Assembly (NCBI GenBank): GCA_964625575.1
Contig: CAZVBQ010000014.1
Coordinates: forward strand, 25,887 to 89,886
Source of the DNA: UTCHB3 sp964625575
GTDB taxonomy: Bacteria > Bacteroidota > Ignavibacteria > Ignavibacteriales > Ignavibacteriaceae
Reading direction: 5' to 3'
Length of the DNA: 64,000 nucleotides
Below the pieces are notes generated by a model. That model saw only the letters and a list, made by a program, of their open reading frames with translations. It was not told the DNA's origin and did not search any database. This document shows positions 27,255-37,200 of this stretch, one piece after another (the first letter of the stretch is position 1; each line of letters opens with the position of its first letter). The translations under genes and the position numbers were made by a program.

Positions 27255-29453
27255 TCATGCAAGGTCAAATCTGTCAAGGTTCATTACCTTGTCCCAAGCG
27301 GCAACGAAATCCCTTACGAATTTCTCTTTACCGTCGGAGGAGGCATAAACCTCGGCAACAGCTCTCAATTCAGAGTTTGAACCAAACACGAGATCAACAC
27401 GTGACGCAGTCCATTTAACTTTGCCTGTTTTGGAATCACGTCCCTCGAACTTCTCTTTCGCGTCATCAGCAGGAGTCCAGATGGTATCCATTTTCAGAAT
27501 GTTTACAAAGAAGTCGTTGGTAAGTACACCGGGGCGATCAGTGAAAATACCGGTCGCTGAACCGTCGTAATTCGCGTTGAGAGCGCGAAGACCGCCCACA
27601 AGCACGGTCATTTCAGGAGCAGTCAGGGTAAGTAACTGCGCCTTATCTATCAGCAAGTGCTCGGAGGGCACGGTAGCCGGTGCCTGGAGGTAATTGCGGA
27701 AACCATCGGCAAACGGCTGTAATTCGTTGAATGCCTTTGCATCCGTCTGATCCTGTGTCGCGTCAGTTCTTCCTGGGGTGAAAGGAACTGCTACATCGTG
27801 ACCGGCATCTTTTGCTGCCTTTTCAATAGCCACGCAGCCTGCAAGAACGATCAAGTCAGCAACTGAAACCTTCTTTCCGCCTTTGGCAGAAGAATTAAAT
27901 TCTGACTGAATAGTCTCAAGAACTGCAAGCACTTTTGAAAGTCTTTCAGGGTTGTTCACTGCCCAGTTTTTCTGTGGCTCAAGTCTGATCCGGGCACCAT
28001 TGGCACCGCCTCTTTTATCAGAACCGCGGAAAGAAGCTGCTGAAGCCCATGCCGTGGTAACGAGTTCTGAAACCGAGAGTCCTGAGCCAAGGATCTTAAC
28101 CTTAAGATTCTCGATGTCAGTTGAGTCGATCAGTGCATGATCAACTGCCGGAACGGGATCCTGCCAGATAAGGTCTTCAGAAGGTACTTCCGGTCCGATG
28201 TAGCAAGCTTTAGGTCCCATGTCACGATGGAGAAGTTTGAACCAAGCGCGCGCGAAAGCGTCAGCAAACTGATCGGGGTTCTCATAAAATCTTCTCGAGA
28301 TCTTCTCATATTCAGGATCGAATCTCAGTGAAAGATCGGTGGTGAGCATCGTAGGAAGATGTTTCTTTGATGGATCGTGCGCGTCAGGAATTGATGGCTC
28401 CGCGTTCTTGGCAACCCACTGATGAGCGCCGGCAGGGCTTTTTGTGAGCTCCCACTCATACTCAAAAAGGTGTTTGAAGAAATCATGTCCCCACTTCGCG
28501 GGGGTTGTGGTCCAGGTTACTTCGATACCTGAAGTGATGGTGTCGCCACCTTTTCCACTCGCGTAAGTGCTGTGCCAGCCAAGACCTTGTGCCGAAATAT
28601 CAGCAGCTTCCGGTTCAGCTCCCACGTGAGCAGCACTCGCCGCGCCGTGAGTTTTGCCGAAGGTGTGTCCACCGGCTATAAGTGCAACAGTTTCTTCGTC
28701 ATTCATCGCCATTCTGGCGAAAGTATCACGTATATCGTGAGCAGCCGCGGCAGGGTCGGGATTACCGCCCGGTCCTTCAGGATTCACGTAGATAAGACCC
28801 ATCTGAACCGCTGCAAGAGGATTCTCGAGGTCTCTTTTTCCTGAATAACGTTTTTCATCTGATAGCCAAGTGGTTTCTGTACCCCAATAGATGCTCTCAT
28901 CGGGTTCCCAGCGATCTTCGCGACCCGCGCCAAACCCGAAGGTTTTGAAACCCATCGATTCCAAGGCAACATTTCCCGCAAGTACAAGGAGGTCAGCCCA
29001 TGAAATCTTGTTACCATACTTTTCTTTGATGGGCCAAAGAAGTCTGCGGGCCTTATCGAGGTTTGTATTATCGGGCCAACTGTTCAATGGGGCAAATCTC
29101 TGGAAACCACCTGAGGCACCACCTCTTCCGTCAGAGGTTCTGTAAGTTCCGGCGGCGTGCCATGACATGCGGATAAAGAGTGGACCATAGTGACCGAAAT
29201 CGGCCGGCCACCAGTCCTGTGAATCAGTCATCAGTGCAGTAAGATCTTTCTTTAGCGCGTCATAATCAAGCTTCTTAAACTCTTCCTTGTATTTGAAACC
29301 GGGGTCCATCGGGTTGGAGAGTGAGGAATGTTGCCTGAGCATGCTCAGTTTTAACCTGTTGGGCCACCAATCCTGGTTTTGGGTGCCGGAGGCACTCATG
29401 GCAGCGCCATGTGGGAACGGACATTTACCCGCCCCGTTGTGATTGTCGCTCAT
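27255..29453 (-). CDS. katG: Catalase-peroxidase
   Basis: The 732-residue protein has the normal KatG length and two-domain structure. Active-site residues are visible: Arg95, Trp98 and His99 in RMSWHAAG on the distal side, and a proximal His in GGHTFGKTHG near residue 260. LIYVNPEGP holds the tyrosine of the Met-Tyr-Trp adduct. It removes hydrogen peroxide by catalase and peroxidase activity, protecting against oxidative stress. The start is the ATG at 29453, which gives MSDNHNG and has AAAGGA six bases upstream; a longer in-frame start looks spurious. No OxyR/PerR-like regulator gene is adjacent. Confidence 0.96.
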   Translation of the reverse strand: MSDNHNGAGKCPFPHGAAMSASGTQNQDWWPNRLKLSMLRQHSSLSNPMDPGFKYKEEFKKLDYDALKKDLTALMTDSQDWWPADFGHYGPLFIRMSWHAAGTYRTSDGRGGASGGFQRFAPLNSWPDNTNLDKARRLLWPIKEKYGNKISWADLLVLAGNVALESMGFKTFGFGAGREDRWEPDESIYWGTETTWLSDEKRYSGKRDLENPLAAVQMGLIYVNPEGPGGNPDPAAAAHDIRDTFARMAMNDEETVALIAGGHTFGKTHGAASAAHVGAEPEAADISAQGLGWHSTYASGKGGDTITSGIEVTWTTTPAKWGHDFFKHLFEYEWELTKSPAGAHQWVAKNAEPSIPDAHDPSKKHLPTMLTTDLSLRFDPEYEKISRRFYENPDQFADAFARAWFKLLHRDMGPKACYIGPEVPSEDLIWQDPVPAVDHALIDSTDIENLKVKILGSGLSVSELVTTAWASAASFRGSDKRGGANGARIRLEPQKNWAVNNPERLSKVLAVLETIQSEFNSSAKGGKKVSVADLIVLAGCVAIEKAAKDAGHDVAVPFTPGRTDATQDQTDAKAFNELQPFADGFRNYLQAPATVPSEHLLIDKAQLLTLTAPEMTVLVGGLRALNANYDGSATGIFTDRPGVLTNDFFVNILKMDTIWTPADDAKEKFEGRDSKTGKVKWTASRVDLVFGSNSELRAVAEVYASSDGKEKFVRDFVAAWDKVMNLDRFDLA

Positions 29454-29747
29454 ATGAATCCTTTCGAATTTTAATCCGGATTTAAACAAAAAATATTCAG
29501 TAATACACCAATACGGAAGCAAGCGGAATCAAATAAAATGAAAACACTAACTTCCGGACCGGACATAAAAAAGATAAATCGTATACAATAATTTACAGAT
29601 TTTAAAGGGATAAAGTTCATTTTTTCAACTGAAATTTACAGCCGGTGCATTTATTCCGGTGATCAAACAAACTGAAGGAATTCTCACATCGCCACCATTC
29701 GAAACAGTTCCATTTCGTACATTTGCAGACCATTTAAGTTAAATTTA
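29454..29747. promoter_or_regulatory. Divergent intergenic region katG / MATE gene
   Basis: This 294-base AT-rich region has no gene. TACATTTG at 29718-29725 matches the TAnnTTTG -7 consensus and would start the MATE transcript about 20 bases before its ATG. On the other strand a TATTTTTTG stretch upstream of katG is one base longer than the consensus. No clear peroxide-regulator box was recognised. Confidence 0.35.
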
Positions 29748-31118
29748 ATGAGAATCAGAACCCACTTAAAAGAAACACTATCACTCGCCACACCGGTTGT
29801 TATCGGTCAGGTCGGAATAACCATGATGGGCGTGGTCGACTCTGCCATGGTTGGCAGGGTTGGTGACGCGCCACTTGCGGCATCCTCGATCAGCCAGGGG
29901 TTTTTCTTCATAATCACCGTGATAGGGTTGGGGATAGTTTACGCCCTTACTCCACTTGTCGCGATAGCTGTCGGCTCGGCAGATAACGATACACCCGCGA
30001 AGGTGTTCCGTCAGGGATTCTGGGTTAGTCTGATCTCATCAATTGTTCTTGGAATCTTTATCTATTTCGGGGTTGATGTCATACGTTATCTTGACCAGCC
30101 GAAGGAAGTTACCGAATTGGCGATAAGTTATACCCGGATACTCGCGTTTTCACTTCCACCGATGCTCGTTTTTGCCTGCTACAAGCAGTTCATTGAAGGA
30201 CTGTCTTTCACCCGACCTGCAATGGTGATCACACTGCTAGCAAATCTTGTGAATTTTGTTTTTAATTGGGTGTTGATCTATGGAAATCTTGGCGCGCCCG
30301 CGCTCGGACTGGATGGGGCGGGAATAGCGACACTTGGTTCCAGGATATTCATGTTTGTCGCCTTGGCATATTTTGTGCACCGAAGCCGGGAATTTAAGAG
30401 ATTTGGTTTGAAGATTTTCCCGTTCAAGGGGTTGGATCATTACGGGAAAGAGATACTGCGGATCGGAGTGCCAAGTGGATTCCAGTATTTCTTCGAGGTT
30501 GGGTGTTTTTCAGCCGCTGCATTCATGGTTGGCTGGATAGGCAAGGATGATCTCGCCTCGCATCAGATAGCGATGAACGTTGCCGCGACAACATATCTTG
30601 TATGCCTTGGTGTTTCAACAGCGGGAACTATACGGGTTGGTAACGCGCTCGGAGCACTTGATATTGCAGAGGTTAAGCGAGCGGGTGCCTCAGCCCTGGC
30701 ACTTGGAGTGGGTTTTATGGTATTCTCAGGGGTCATGCTGATCCTGTTTCGTGCAGAATTGCCGTTTCTCTACACATCCGACAAGGAAGTGGTTGAGATC
30801 GCTCCCAAGTTGCTGCTCATCGCTGCCTTCTTTCAAATATTTGACGGAACCCAGGCGGTGGAGCTGGGTATCCTGCGAGGTATCAAAGAGGTCAGGATCC
30901 CCACAGTGATAACCTTTATCGCTTATTGGATCATTGGGTTGCCAACGGCGTATCTGTTCGGTTTTCCACTCGGATTGGGGACTGAAGGTGTGTGGTACGG
31001 ACTTTCGATAAGTCTCGTGGCATCATCCTTGATGCTGAACGGGCGGTTCTTCTTCCTGATAAAAAAATGGCGAGAGAGGGTGTTACCACATCAGCCTGAA
31101 ACATCGCTTATCGGTTAA
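29748..31118 (+). CDS. MATE-family multidrug/Na+ (H+) antiporter
   Basis: This 456-residue integral membrane protein has twelve expected helices in two halves. Its N-terminal block (LATPVVIGQVGITMMGVVDSAMVGRVG) is typical of MATE exporters, as is the GLDGAGIATLGSR segment. It would export cationic drugs or metabolites from the cytoplasm using an ion gradient. The closest type is NorM/DinF-like; the substrate is unknown. The gene stands alone, divergent from katG and upstream of the pspC pair, with a candidate -7 element 23 bases before its ATG. Confidence 0.92.
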   Translation: MRIRTHLKETLSLATPVVIGQVGITMMGVVDSAMVGRVGDAPLAASSISQGFFFIITVIGLGIVYALTPLVAIAVGSADNDTPAKVFRQGFWVSLISSIVLGIFIYFGVDVIRYLDQPKEVTELAISYTRILAFSLPPMLVFACYKQFIEGLSFTRPAMVITLLANLVNFVFNWVLIYGNLGAPALGLDGAGIATLGSRIFMFVALAYFVHRSREFKRFGLKIFPFKGLDHYGKEILRIGVPSGFQYFFEVGCFSAAAFMVGWIGKDDLASHQIAMNVAATTYLVCLGVSTAGTIRVGNALGALDIAEVKRAGASALALGVGFMVFSGVMLILFRAELPFLYTSDKEVVEIAPKLLLIAAFFQIFDGTQAVELGILRGIKEVRIPTVITFIAYWIIGLPTAYLFGFPLGLGTEGVWYGLSISLVASSLMLNGRFFFLIKKWRERVLPHQPETSLIG

Positions 31119-31141
31119 ATTCGCCATCTATCACTAAAAGA

Positions 31142-31172
31142 TTGAAGTGAGGGCTTCCCTGGATTAGTTTTG
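31142..31172 (+). promoter_or_regulatory. Candidate Bacteroidota-type promoter of the pspC/liaF-like pair
   Basis: TTG at 31142-31144 and TAGTTTTG at 31165-31172 are separated by 20 bases, matching the -33/-7 arrangement described for Bacteroidota. The next likely signal is an AGGAG ribosome site before the ATG at 31198. Confidence 0.5.
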
Positions 31173-31197
31173 CATCGTAAACAATCAGGAGTCAGAA

Positions 31198-31608
31198 ATG
31201 GAAAAGAGAATTTACAGATCGCGAAAAGAGAGAATGATCGGTGGAGTCGCAGGCGGAATCGCTGAATACTTCGACGTTGATCCGGTGGTTGTCAGGTTTG
31301 CTTTCATCGCTCTCACACTTTTCAACGGAATTGGTGTGGTGCTCTACATAGTCGGCATGATAATAATTCCGGAGCAGGTTCTGAACCCTGAAGTGTTTTC
31401 AGAAAGTGCTGTTCCGGGTGCAATGGCGGCTGAGCCCTTAAGGGATGAGAAGAGAGGCAAGTACTCAATCATTCTGGGTGTATCGCTCATAATCGCCGGG
31501 GTGCTTTTCGGAATGCACAACTTTATCCCGGATTTTCAAGTTACAGATGCATTTCCGGTGCTGCTGGTTTTACTCGGTATTTGGATCATAGTTAGCGGAA
31601 AGAGGTGA
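31198..31608 (+). CDS. PspC-domain membrane protein
   Basis: The 136-residue protein begins with the PspC domain: a basic RIYRSRKERMIGGVAGG stretch, EYFDVDPVVVRF, and a membrane helix (GIGVVLYIVGMIIIP). A linker and a second helix pair follow at about residues 92-133. PspC proteins sit in the inner membrane and sense or answer envelope stress together with PspA/PspB or LiaF-like partners. It is followed four bases later by a LiaF-like gene, so the two form an operon. A pspA gene is present 14 kb away in this window. Confidence 0.88.
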   Translation: MEKRIYRSRKERMIGGVAGGIAEYFDVDPVVVRFAFIALTLFNGIGVVLYIVGMIIIPEQVLNPEVFSESAVPGAMAAEPLRDEKRGKYSIILGVSLIIAGVLFGMHNFIPDFQVTDAFPVLLVLLGIWIIVSGKR

Positions 31609-31612
31609 CCTT

Positions 31613-32548
31613 ATGGAGACTAAGATGAAACCCGGCAAAATATTCTGGGGAGTGTTCTTCCTCGGATTGGGAGCACTTCTGCTCTTGAAGAATTTCGCGG
31701 ATATCGATTTTTCAATCCCTGAAGTGCGGAAATTCTGGCCCGTGTTGTTGATCGCGGCGGGTGTGATATACCTTACGAAAAACCAGATAGTAAGGAATTT
31801 GATTGCGGGAGTTTCAGGATTCGCCCTGGCATTCATTGTTCTTGGGATCACCACTTCAATATATGAGCTGCCAAAATCGATATTCTCAAACGTAAAGGTA
31901 AAACACGCACGGCATGATCTGATCTCTGTGAAGTCGGAGCCTTATGACACAACGATCAAATTCGTCAAACTCAATTTTGATGCCGGTGCCGGATCTTACG
32001 TTGTCACCAGTTCGGATACGAGTCTGATGACATTGAAAACCGACAGAAGCAACCGCAAATTCAGCGTGACAAATTATATCGCGGATGGAAAAGCCGATCT
32101 CAATGTTGAAATGGCGGAATTTAACATTGACATGAAAGACACCAGTTACGCTAACCTCGTTGAACTGAATTTGAACCCGAAACCTCTCTACGAAAATCTT
32201 GAGTTCAATATTGGTGCTTCCAGCTTCGAGATGGATATCGCGGGACTTTTGTTCAAGAAGCTCGACGTGGAGATGGGCGCAAGTTCAACAAAGATCGTAC
32301 TTCCCATGCCTGCTCCGGGTGGAAGTGAAATTGCGATACAGAGCGGGGCAAGCAGTATTGAATTGATCGTGCCAAAAAATGCCCAGATCCAGATGAACAA
32401 CACGATGGCGTTGAGTGATACAAAACTTCCGAAAGGCTTTTATGAGAAGAACAACAATATCTACTCCGATAATTTCACCGGAACAGGTGACTATTATCTG
32501 ATCAAAGTGGATGGGGGAGTGAATAGTTTGAAAATTAAAAGACAATAG
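31613..32548 (+). CDS. LiaF-like membrane protein (LiaI/LiaF TM region plus toastrack-type domain)
   Basis: This 311-residue protein has three or four N-terminal helices (residues about 8-85) like the LiaI-LiaF transmembrane region. A C-terminal beta-helical domain has repeated short strands (LNFDAGAGSYVV, LEFNIGASSFEMDIAG, LDVEMGASSTKIVLP, IAIQSGASSIELIVP), where G-A-S-S recurs at each turn, as in the DUF4097/LiaF toastrack fold. Such proteins tune cell-envelope stress responses together with PspC-domain proteins. Two starts are possible (31613, 31625), each with a purine-rich site; the first is kept. A strong terminator follows. Confidence 0.8.
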   Translation: METKMKPGKIFWGVFFLGLGALLLLKNFADIDFSIPEVRKFWPVLLIAAGVIYLTKNQIVRNLIAGVSGFALAFIVLGITTSIYELPKSIFSNVKVKHARHDLISVKSEPYDTTIKFVKLNFDAGAGSYVVTSSDTSLMTLKTDRSNRKFSVTNYIADGKADLNVEMAEFNIDMKDTSYANLVELNLNPKPLYENLEFNIGASSFEMDIAGLLFKKLDVEMGASSTKIVLPMPAPGGSEIAIQSGASSIELIVPKNAQIQMNNTMALSDTKLPKGFYEKNNNIYSDNFTGTGDYYLIKVDGGVNSLKIKRQ

Positions 32549-32569
32549 TTTAGGAGTGATCTTAACATG

Positions 32570-32598
32570 AAAACGGCAGCCAACTGCCGTTTTTTTTG
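32570..32598 (+). terminator. Intrinsic terminator after the pspC/liaF-like operon
   Basis: AAAACGGCAG and CTGCCGTTTT form a perfect 10-bp stem with a CCAA loop, followed by T-rich sequence, 21 bases past the stop. Confidence 0.9.
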
Positions 32599-32697
32599 TA
32601 TTTATACCAATTTTTTAATAGCATGGCGTAAGGTTCCTTTTTTTTATCCCTCCCTTGAAGTATATTGTAATTTCACTGAAAAAATATTTCTCCAAAT

Positions 32698-33408
32698 ATG
32701 AGCAACGAAGATACACTTTACTTCAAATACCGATTTAACCTCCCGAATGAAGTAAAGGAATTTGCGGTTTATCTTAGGAAAAGTGATCTCAGTATAATAA
32801 ACGGTCCGGATGAGAAATTGGAGATCGAGTGGGCATTGCTCGAAAATTTCGCCTGTCCACATTGTCCCCTTGATAAAGCAAAGCACAGATACTGCCCCGT
32901 GGCACAGAATTTGTATCGTGTTATACTGGAGTTCAACAATTTTAATTCGTATGAGATCGTTGATGTGGAGGTTGAAACTATCACAAGAAAGTTTCAGAAA
33001 CGCACTGCTCTTCAGTCGGGAATAAGCAGTCTGATCGGTATCCTGATGCCCTCAAGCGGCTGCCCGATAATGGGGAAACTAAAACCGATGCTTTACACGC
33101 ATCTTCCTTTCGCTACATTGGATGAGACACAGACAAGAGTTTTCTCACTTTACCTGCTTTCACAATATATCAGATTTAAAAAAGGACAGGAACCTGACTG
33201 GGAGATGCACAATCTCATTGATATTTATGATCAGATATCGATCCTGAACAAGAATGTCAGCCGGCAGATAGTCAGTCTTGAGCAAAAGGATGCCGGTATC
33301 AACGGACTTATAATTCTTAACAATTTTGCCGAATATGTAACATTTACCATCAACGAGAAACTTGTTGATGAGATCGAGTTCTACGTAAAAGCCTTTTACG
33401 AGCAATAA
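32698..33408 (+). CDS. Conserved Cys-motif protein of unknown function
   Basis: This 236-residue, apparently cytoplasmic protein opens with beta strands (YFKYRFNLPN) and then shows a cysteine/histidine cluster: Cys53-x2-Cys56, His63, Cys66 (in CPHCPLDKAKHRYCP), plus SSGCP with Cys122 and a THLPFATLDETQ block near 134-145. The helical C-terminal half lacks obvious motifs. I recall a widespread family of about 230 residues with the same order of motifs (CPxCPL, HxxCP, SGCP, HLPF), possibly Pfam DUF6901, but cannot verify the name. The cysteines could bind a metal or act in redox. It is a single gene between a terminator and the YhhQ-type transporter gene. Confidence 0.75.
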   Translation: MSNEDTLYFKYRFNLPNEVKEFAVYLRKSDLSIINGPDEKLEIEWALLENFACPHCPLDKAKHRYCPVAQNLYRVILEFNNFNSYEIVDVEVETITRKFQKRTALQSGISSLIGILMPSSGCPIMGKLKPMLYTHLPFATLDETQTRVFSLYLLSQYIRFKKGQEPDWEMHNLIDIYDQISILNKNVSRQIVSLEQKDAGINGLIILNNFAEYVTFTINEKLVDEIEFYVKAFYEQ

Positions 33409-33433
33409 TCAAATTTTTAACCGGGATCTTTGC

Positions 33434-34198
33434 ATGAAAGAAAAACAAAATCTACTTTTTCTGTTTTTGGGGATGTTCTTCGTATCAAATGCAGTTCTTG
33501 CCGAGTTTGTTGGTGTGAAAATATTCTCTCTTGAGCAAACCCTGGGCATCCCACCTGCCTCGATTTCAATTTTTGGACAGGAAAACCTCTCCTTCAATTT
33601 GACAGCGGGCGTGCTTTTGTGGCCGGTAGTGTTCATTTTTACAGATATAATAAACGAGTACTTCGGCAGGGGTGGTGTAAAGCTTCTTTCTTTCATTTCT
33701 GCCGGAATGATCGCTTATGCTTACTTGATGGTTTATTTTTCGATCGGACTTGTTCCTGCTGATTTTTGGGTTACCAGAAATACAACCGCCGGCGTGGTGA
33801 ACATGGATCACGCTTTCAACGCGATATTTGGACAGGGACTTTGGATCATTATCGGTTCGCTTATCGCTTTTCTGGTGGGGCAGCTCGTGGATGTTACGGT
33901 TTTCCAGTGGGTAAGAAAACACACGGGGAATAAGTGGATATGGGCAAGGGCAACCGGTTCAACACTTATTTCGCAGTTCATCGACAGTTTTGTAGTGCTG
34001 TTTATCGCGTTTTACTTCGGAGCTAACTGGAGTCTGGAGCTGGTCCTCGCCATCGGGGTTGTAAACTATATCTACAAACTTTCTGTAGCCATCTTCCTCA
34101 CCCCGATACTGTATATATTACACGCAGTGATAGATGGCTATCTTGGCAGGGAACTGTCTCACAAACTTATTGAACAGGCAGCCGCTGAAGAGGGTTAA
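33434..34198 (+). CDS. yhhQ: Queuosine precursor transporter (YhhQ/VUT family)
   Basis: The 254-residue membrane protein matches the YhhQ/VUT family: FVSNAVLAEFVGVKIF at the first helix, FTDIINEYFGR near residue 75, and a late LISQFIDSFVVLFIAF block. About six or seven helices are expected in the inner membrane. The family imports queuosine precursors (preQ0/preQ1) for tRNA modification. The ATG at 33434 is 25 bases after the Cys-motif gene. It converges on the large AAA+ gene with six bases between the stops. Confidence 0.88.
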   Translation: MKEKQNLLFLFLGMFFVSNAVLAEFVGVKIFSLEQTLGIPPASISIFGQENLSFNLTAGVLLWPVVFIFTDIINEYFGRGGVKLLSFISAGMIAYAYLMVYFSIGLVPADFWVTRNTTAGVVNMDHAFNAIFGQGLWIIIGSLIAFLVGQLVDVTVFQWVRKHTGNKWIWARATGSTLISQFIDSFVVLFIAFYFGANWSLELVLAIGVVNYIYKLSVAIFLTPILYILHAVIDGYLGRELSHKLIEQAAAEEG

Positions 34199-34204
34199 GT
34201 AGCT

Positions 34205-37200
34205 TTAGAGTTCGAGGTTTTGCACATCGTCGATCGTAATTTTCACGAGATCTTCATCGCTTAAATTACTCAACGTTAGGATCCTTTCTTCCTGATTACC
34301 GATTGCTTTGTAGAGTACATTCCTGACAGTTCTGGCATTTCCGAAATTCTGATCCCTGTTGTCATAGATGCCCCTGAATACCTCTGTAAGATGCGCGAAG
34401 GCGGCATCGTCAAGCTTGTAACCACTTTTTTCACTTAGAACTTTGGTTATCTCGAGCATCTCCTCGGGAGTGTAATCTTCAAACATAAAGAAGTTGGTGA
34501 ACCTGCTCTGTAACCCGGGGTTGGAATCCAGAAAGTTTCTCATCTCATTCGGATATCCAGCGACAATAACAACCAACTGATCAGAATAATCTTCCATCCT
34601 TTTCAGAAGTGTATCAATCGCTTCCTGACCGAAATCGTTCGCGCCACGTGAGAGGGTATAAGCTTCATCTATAAAAAGTGTTCCGCCAAGAGCCTTCTTG
34701 ATAACATCATCGGTTTTTTGCGCGGTCTGTCCTTGATACCCCGCGACGAGTGAAGACCTGTCAACCTCGATAAGATGGCCTTTTTCCAGTAGTCCAAGCT
34801 CCTTGTATATCTTGCTGAGTAACCTTGCCACAGTGGTTTTTCCCGTACCGGGGTTACCCATGAACACCACGTGAAGGTTCTTCTTTATCACTTTGAGTCC
34901 ACGCTCTTCACGCAACTTCGCTATTTTAAGTGAACTGATAAGCTTTTCTGTGGCTTTCTTAACTTCCGAAAGGCCGGTGAGCGACTCCAGTTCCTTCAAG
35001 TGCTGCTCCAACAGTTTGGCGTCACCCTCAACTCTTACATGTTTCTTTTCGTGCGCGGGAGAAAGTTCGGATATGTCTTCAACGGTGATCGTGGCGGAAA
35101 CCTCTTCTGTTAACTCATCATTCGGTATCTCTACCAATCTCAACAAGTGCCGTTTGACCGCGGCCTCAGCTATATTTCTTACCATTCTCGCGTTTGAAAA
35201 TGTCTTGTCACGCTGACGGTAGCGCTCGTTGAAATATCCACGCAGTTTCAGTTTGGTGTCGTCCGACATTTTCAGGTCTTTCGACTTGAAAATATTCACG
35301 GCTATGCTTACAAGCTCATCGGGAGTGTAATCTTCAAACAGAATAAATTTTGTGAATCTTGATTTAAGTCCGGCATTACTGTCGAGGAACTTCTCCATAT
35401 CCTCGGTATATCCGGCTGCAATTACGATGAACTTTCCGCGATCGTCTTCCATTCTTTTCAGAAGTGTATCGATGGCTTCTTTTCCGAAGTCACTGCCTGA
35501 ATTATCTCCTGCTTTTACAAGGGTATAGGCTTCATCTATGAATAGTGTACCGCCGATCGACTGGTTTATAACTTCAGTGGTTTTAGCGGCAGTCTGACCA
35601 ACATAGCTCGACACGAGAGTCTGCCGGTCAGTTTCAACAAGATGCCCTTTGGGGAGAATTCCGAGAGCGGAATATATGTCGCTGAAGATTCTCGCGACGG
35701 TGGTTTTGCCGGTTCCGGGATTTCCGAGGAAAATGATGTGATCAGAAAATTTGTTCTGAAGATTTTCGCCCCGCTCAAAATAAAATCTCGCGATCTTAAC
35801 CAGTTCGTTGATCTCTTTCTTAACGAGATTAAGACCCATCAGACCATTCAACTTGTCAAGGGACTCCTTCAGTTTCTCCTCATTGATCCCTACCTCGAAA
35901 GTTTTACCTTCATCTTTTTTGAAAACTGCGGCAATATCCTCAGGTTCAAACGTGGTCAGGGCTGCTGGTGTCCGCATTCCGGGAGGGAGTTTCAGGTACC
36001 TTTTGCTTAACCTCATTTTGGCATCGTCGTAAGTGTTTCTTACTAAACGGCCATTCCCAAAAGTTTTGTCCCGGTTGCGGTAGAGGTTCGTAAATTCCTT
36101 GTGGAGAATAGTGATCGCGCCTTCAGAAAGGTTATAATCCTCTTTCTTCGCCATCATTTCGAATATCTGGATCATTTCGTCAGGAGTGTAATCCTCAAAA
36201 TTAAAAAACTGGGTGAAACGAGACTTCATGCCGGGGTTGGATTCCAGAAAGTCATTCATTTCATTCGGATACCCGGCCACGATCGTAACAAATTCGCCAG
36301 CTTTGTCTTCCATTCTTTTCAGAAGAGTATCAATGGCTTCCTGACCGAAGTCTTGCCCTGTACCTCCTTTTTTCACGAGTGTATACGCTTCATCAATAAA
36401 GAGTATACCGCCCATTGAATCTTCTATAACTTTTTCAGTTTTCTGCGCCGTTTCACCTACATATTGTCCGACAAGTGTTGCCCTGTCAACTTCAACAATA
36501 TGACCTTTTGAGAGGATGCCCATCGCCTTGAATATATCGCCGACAATTCTGGCAACTGTGGTTTTACCGGTTCCCGGATTTCCGAGGAACACTGAGTTCA
36601 CCGAAAGTCCCTCTTTTGTTTTGAGACCGAGCTTTTTACGTTCCTGAATAAAGTTGAGATAATCAACAAAATCGCGCATTGTCTGCTTAACAGAGCCAAG
36701 CCCGATAAATCCATCGAGGTCAGCCAATACCTTGTCGACAGAGAGTCCCTCTGAATCACCTGATTCGATTCCGGCGGCTTCCATTTCCTCAATCTCGTTA
36801 ACGTCGTAGTGTTCGAGGTCGTAGATCACGGAAAAGCCAAGGATAAAATATTTTTTACATACAAGCTGCTTGTTCAGATATATCTCGACGGCGCCTTGAC
36901 CGGTCTGCCAAAAGCCGGGATTCCCCGTGCCCCAACTCTGTACCACTGCAACATTGCTCCATTCACTTTCGATCTGGAGCTCAAAATTGCTTTCTCCGAT
37001 CTGTTTATCATTCAGGAACCACAGCGCCTGACCGTTGACGGCAACATCGGAGTTGTTGAAGTATGGATTACTGATGATAAGTTCAACAGCAATCAAACCT
37101 GTGGTAGGGGCATTGAACTGGTGCACATAATACTTTCTGCCCGTGTTCATTTGCTCCGTGAGATCGAAAGTCCGGGCGTAATATCCTCTGAATTTGGTTC

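Noticed and set aside
34500..36600. Near-repeated DNA blocks resembling a tandem repeat or duplication
   Set aside because: They are the three homologous AAA+ modules of one coding sequence, not a non-coding repeat or CRISPR array; spacing is about 860 bases.
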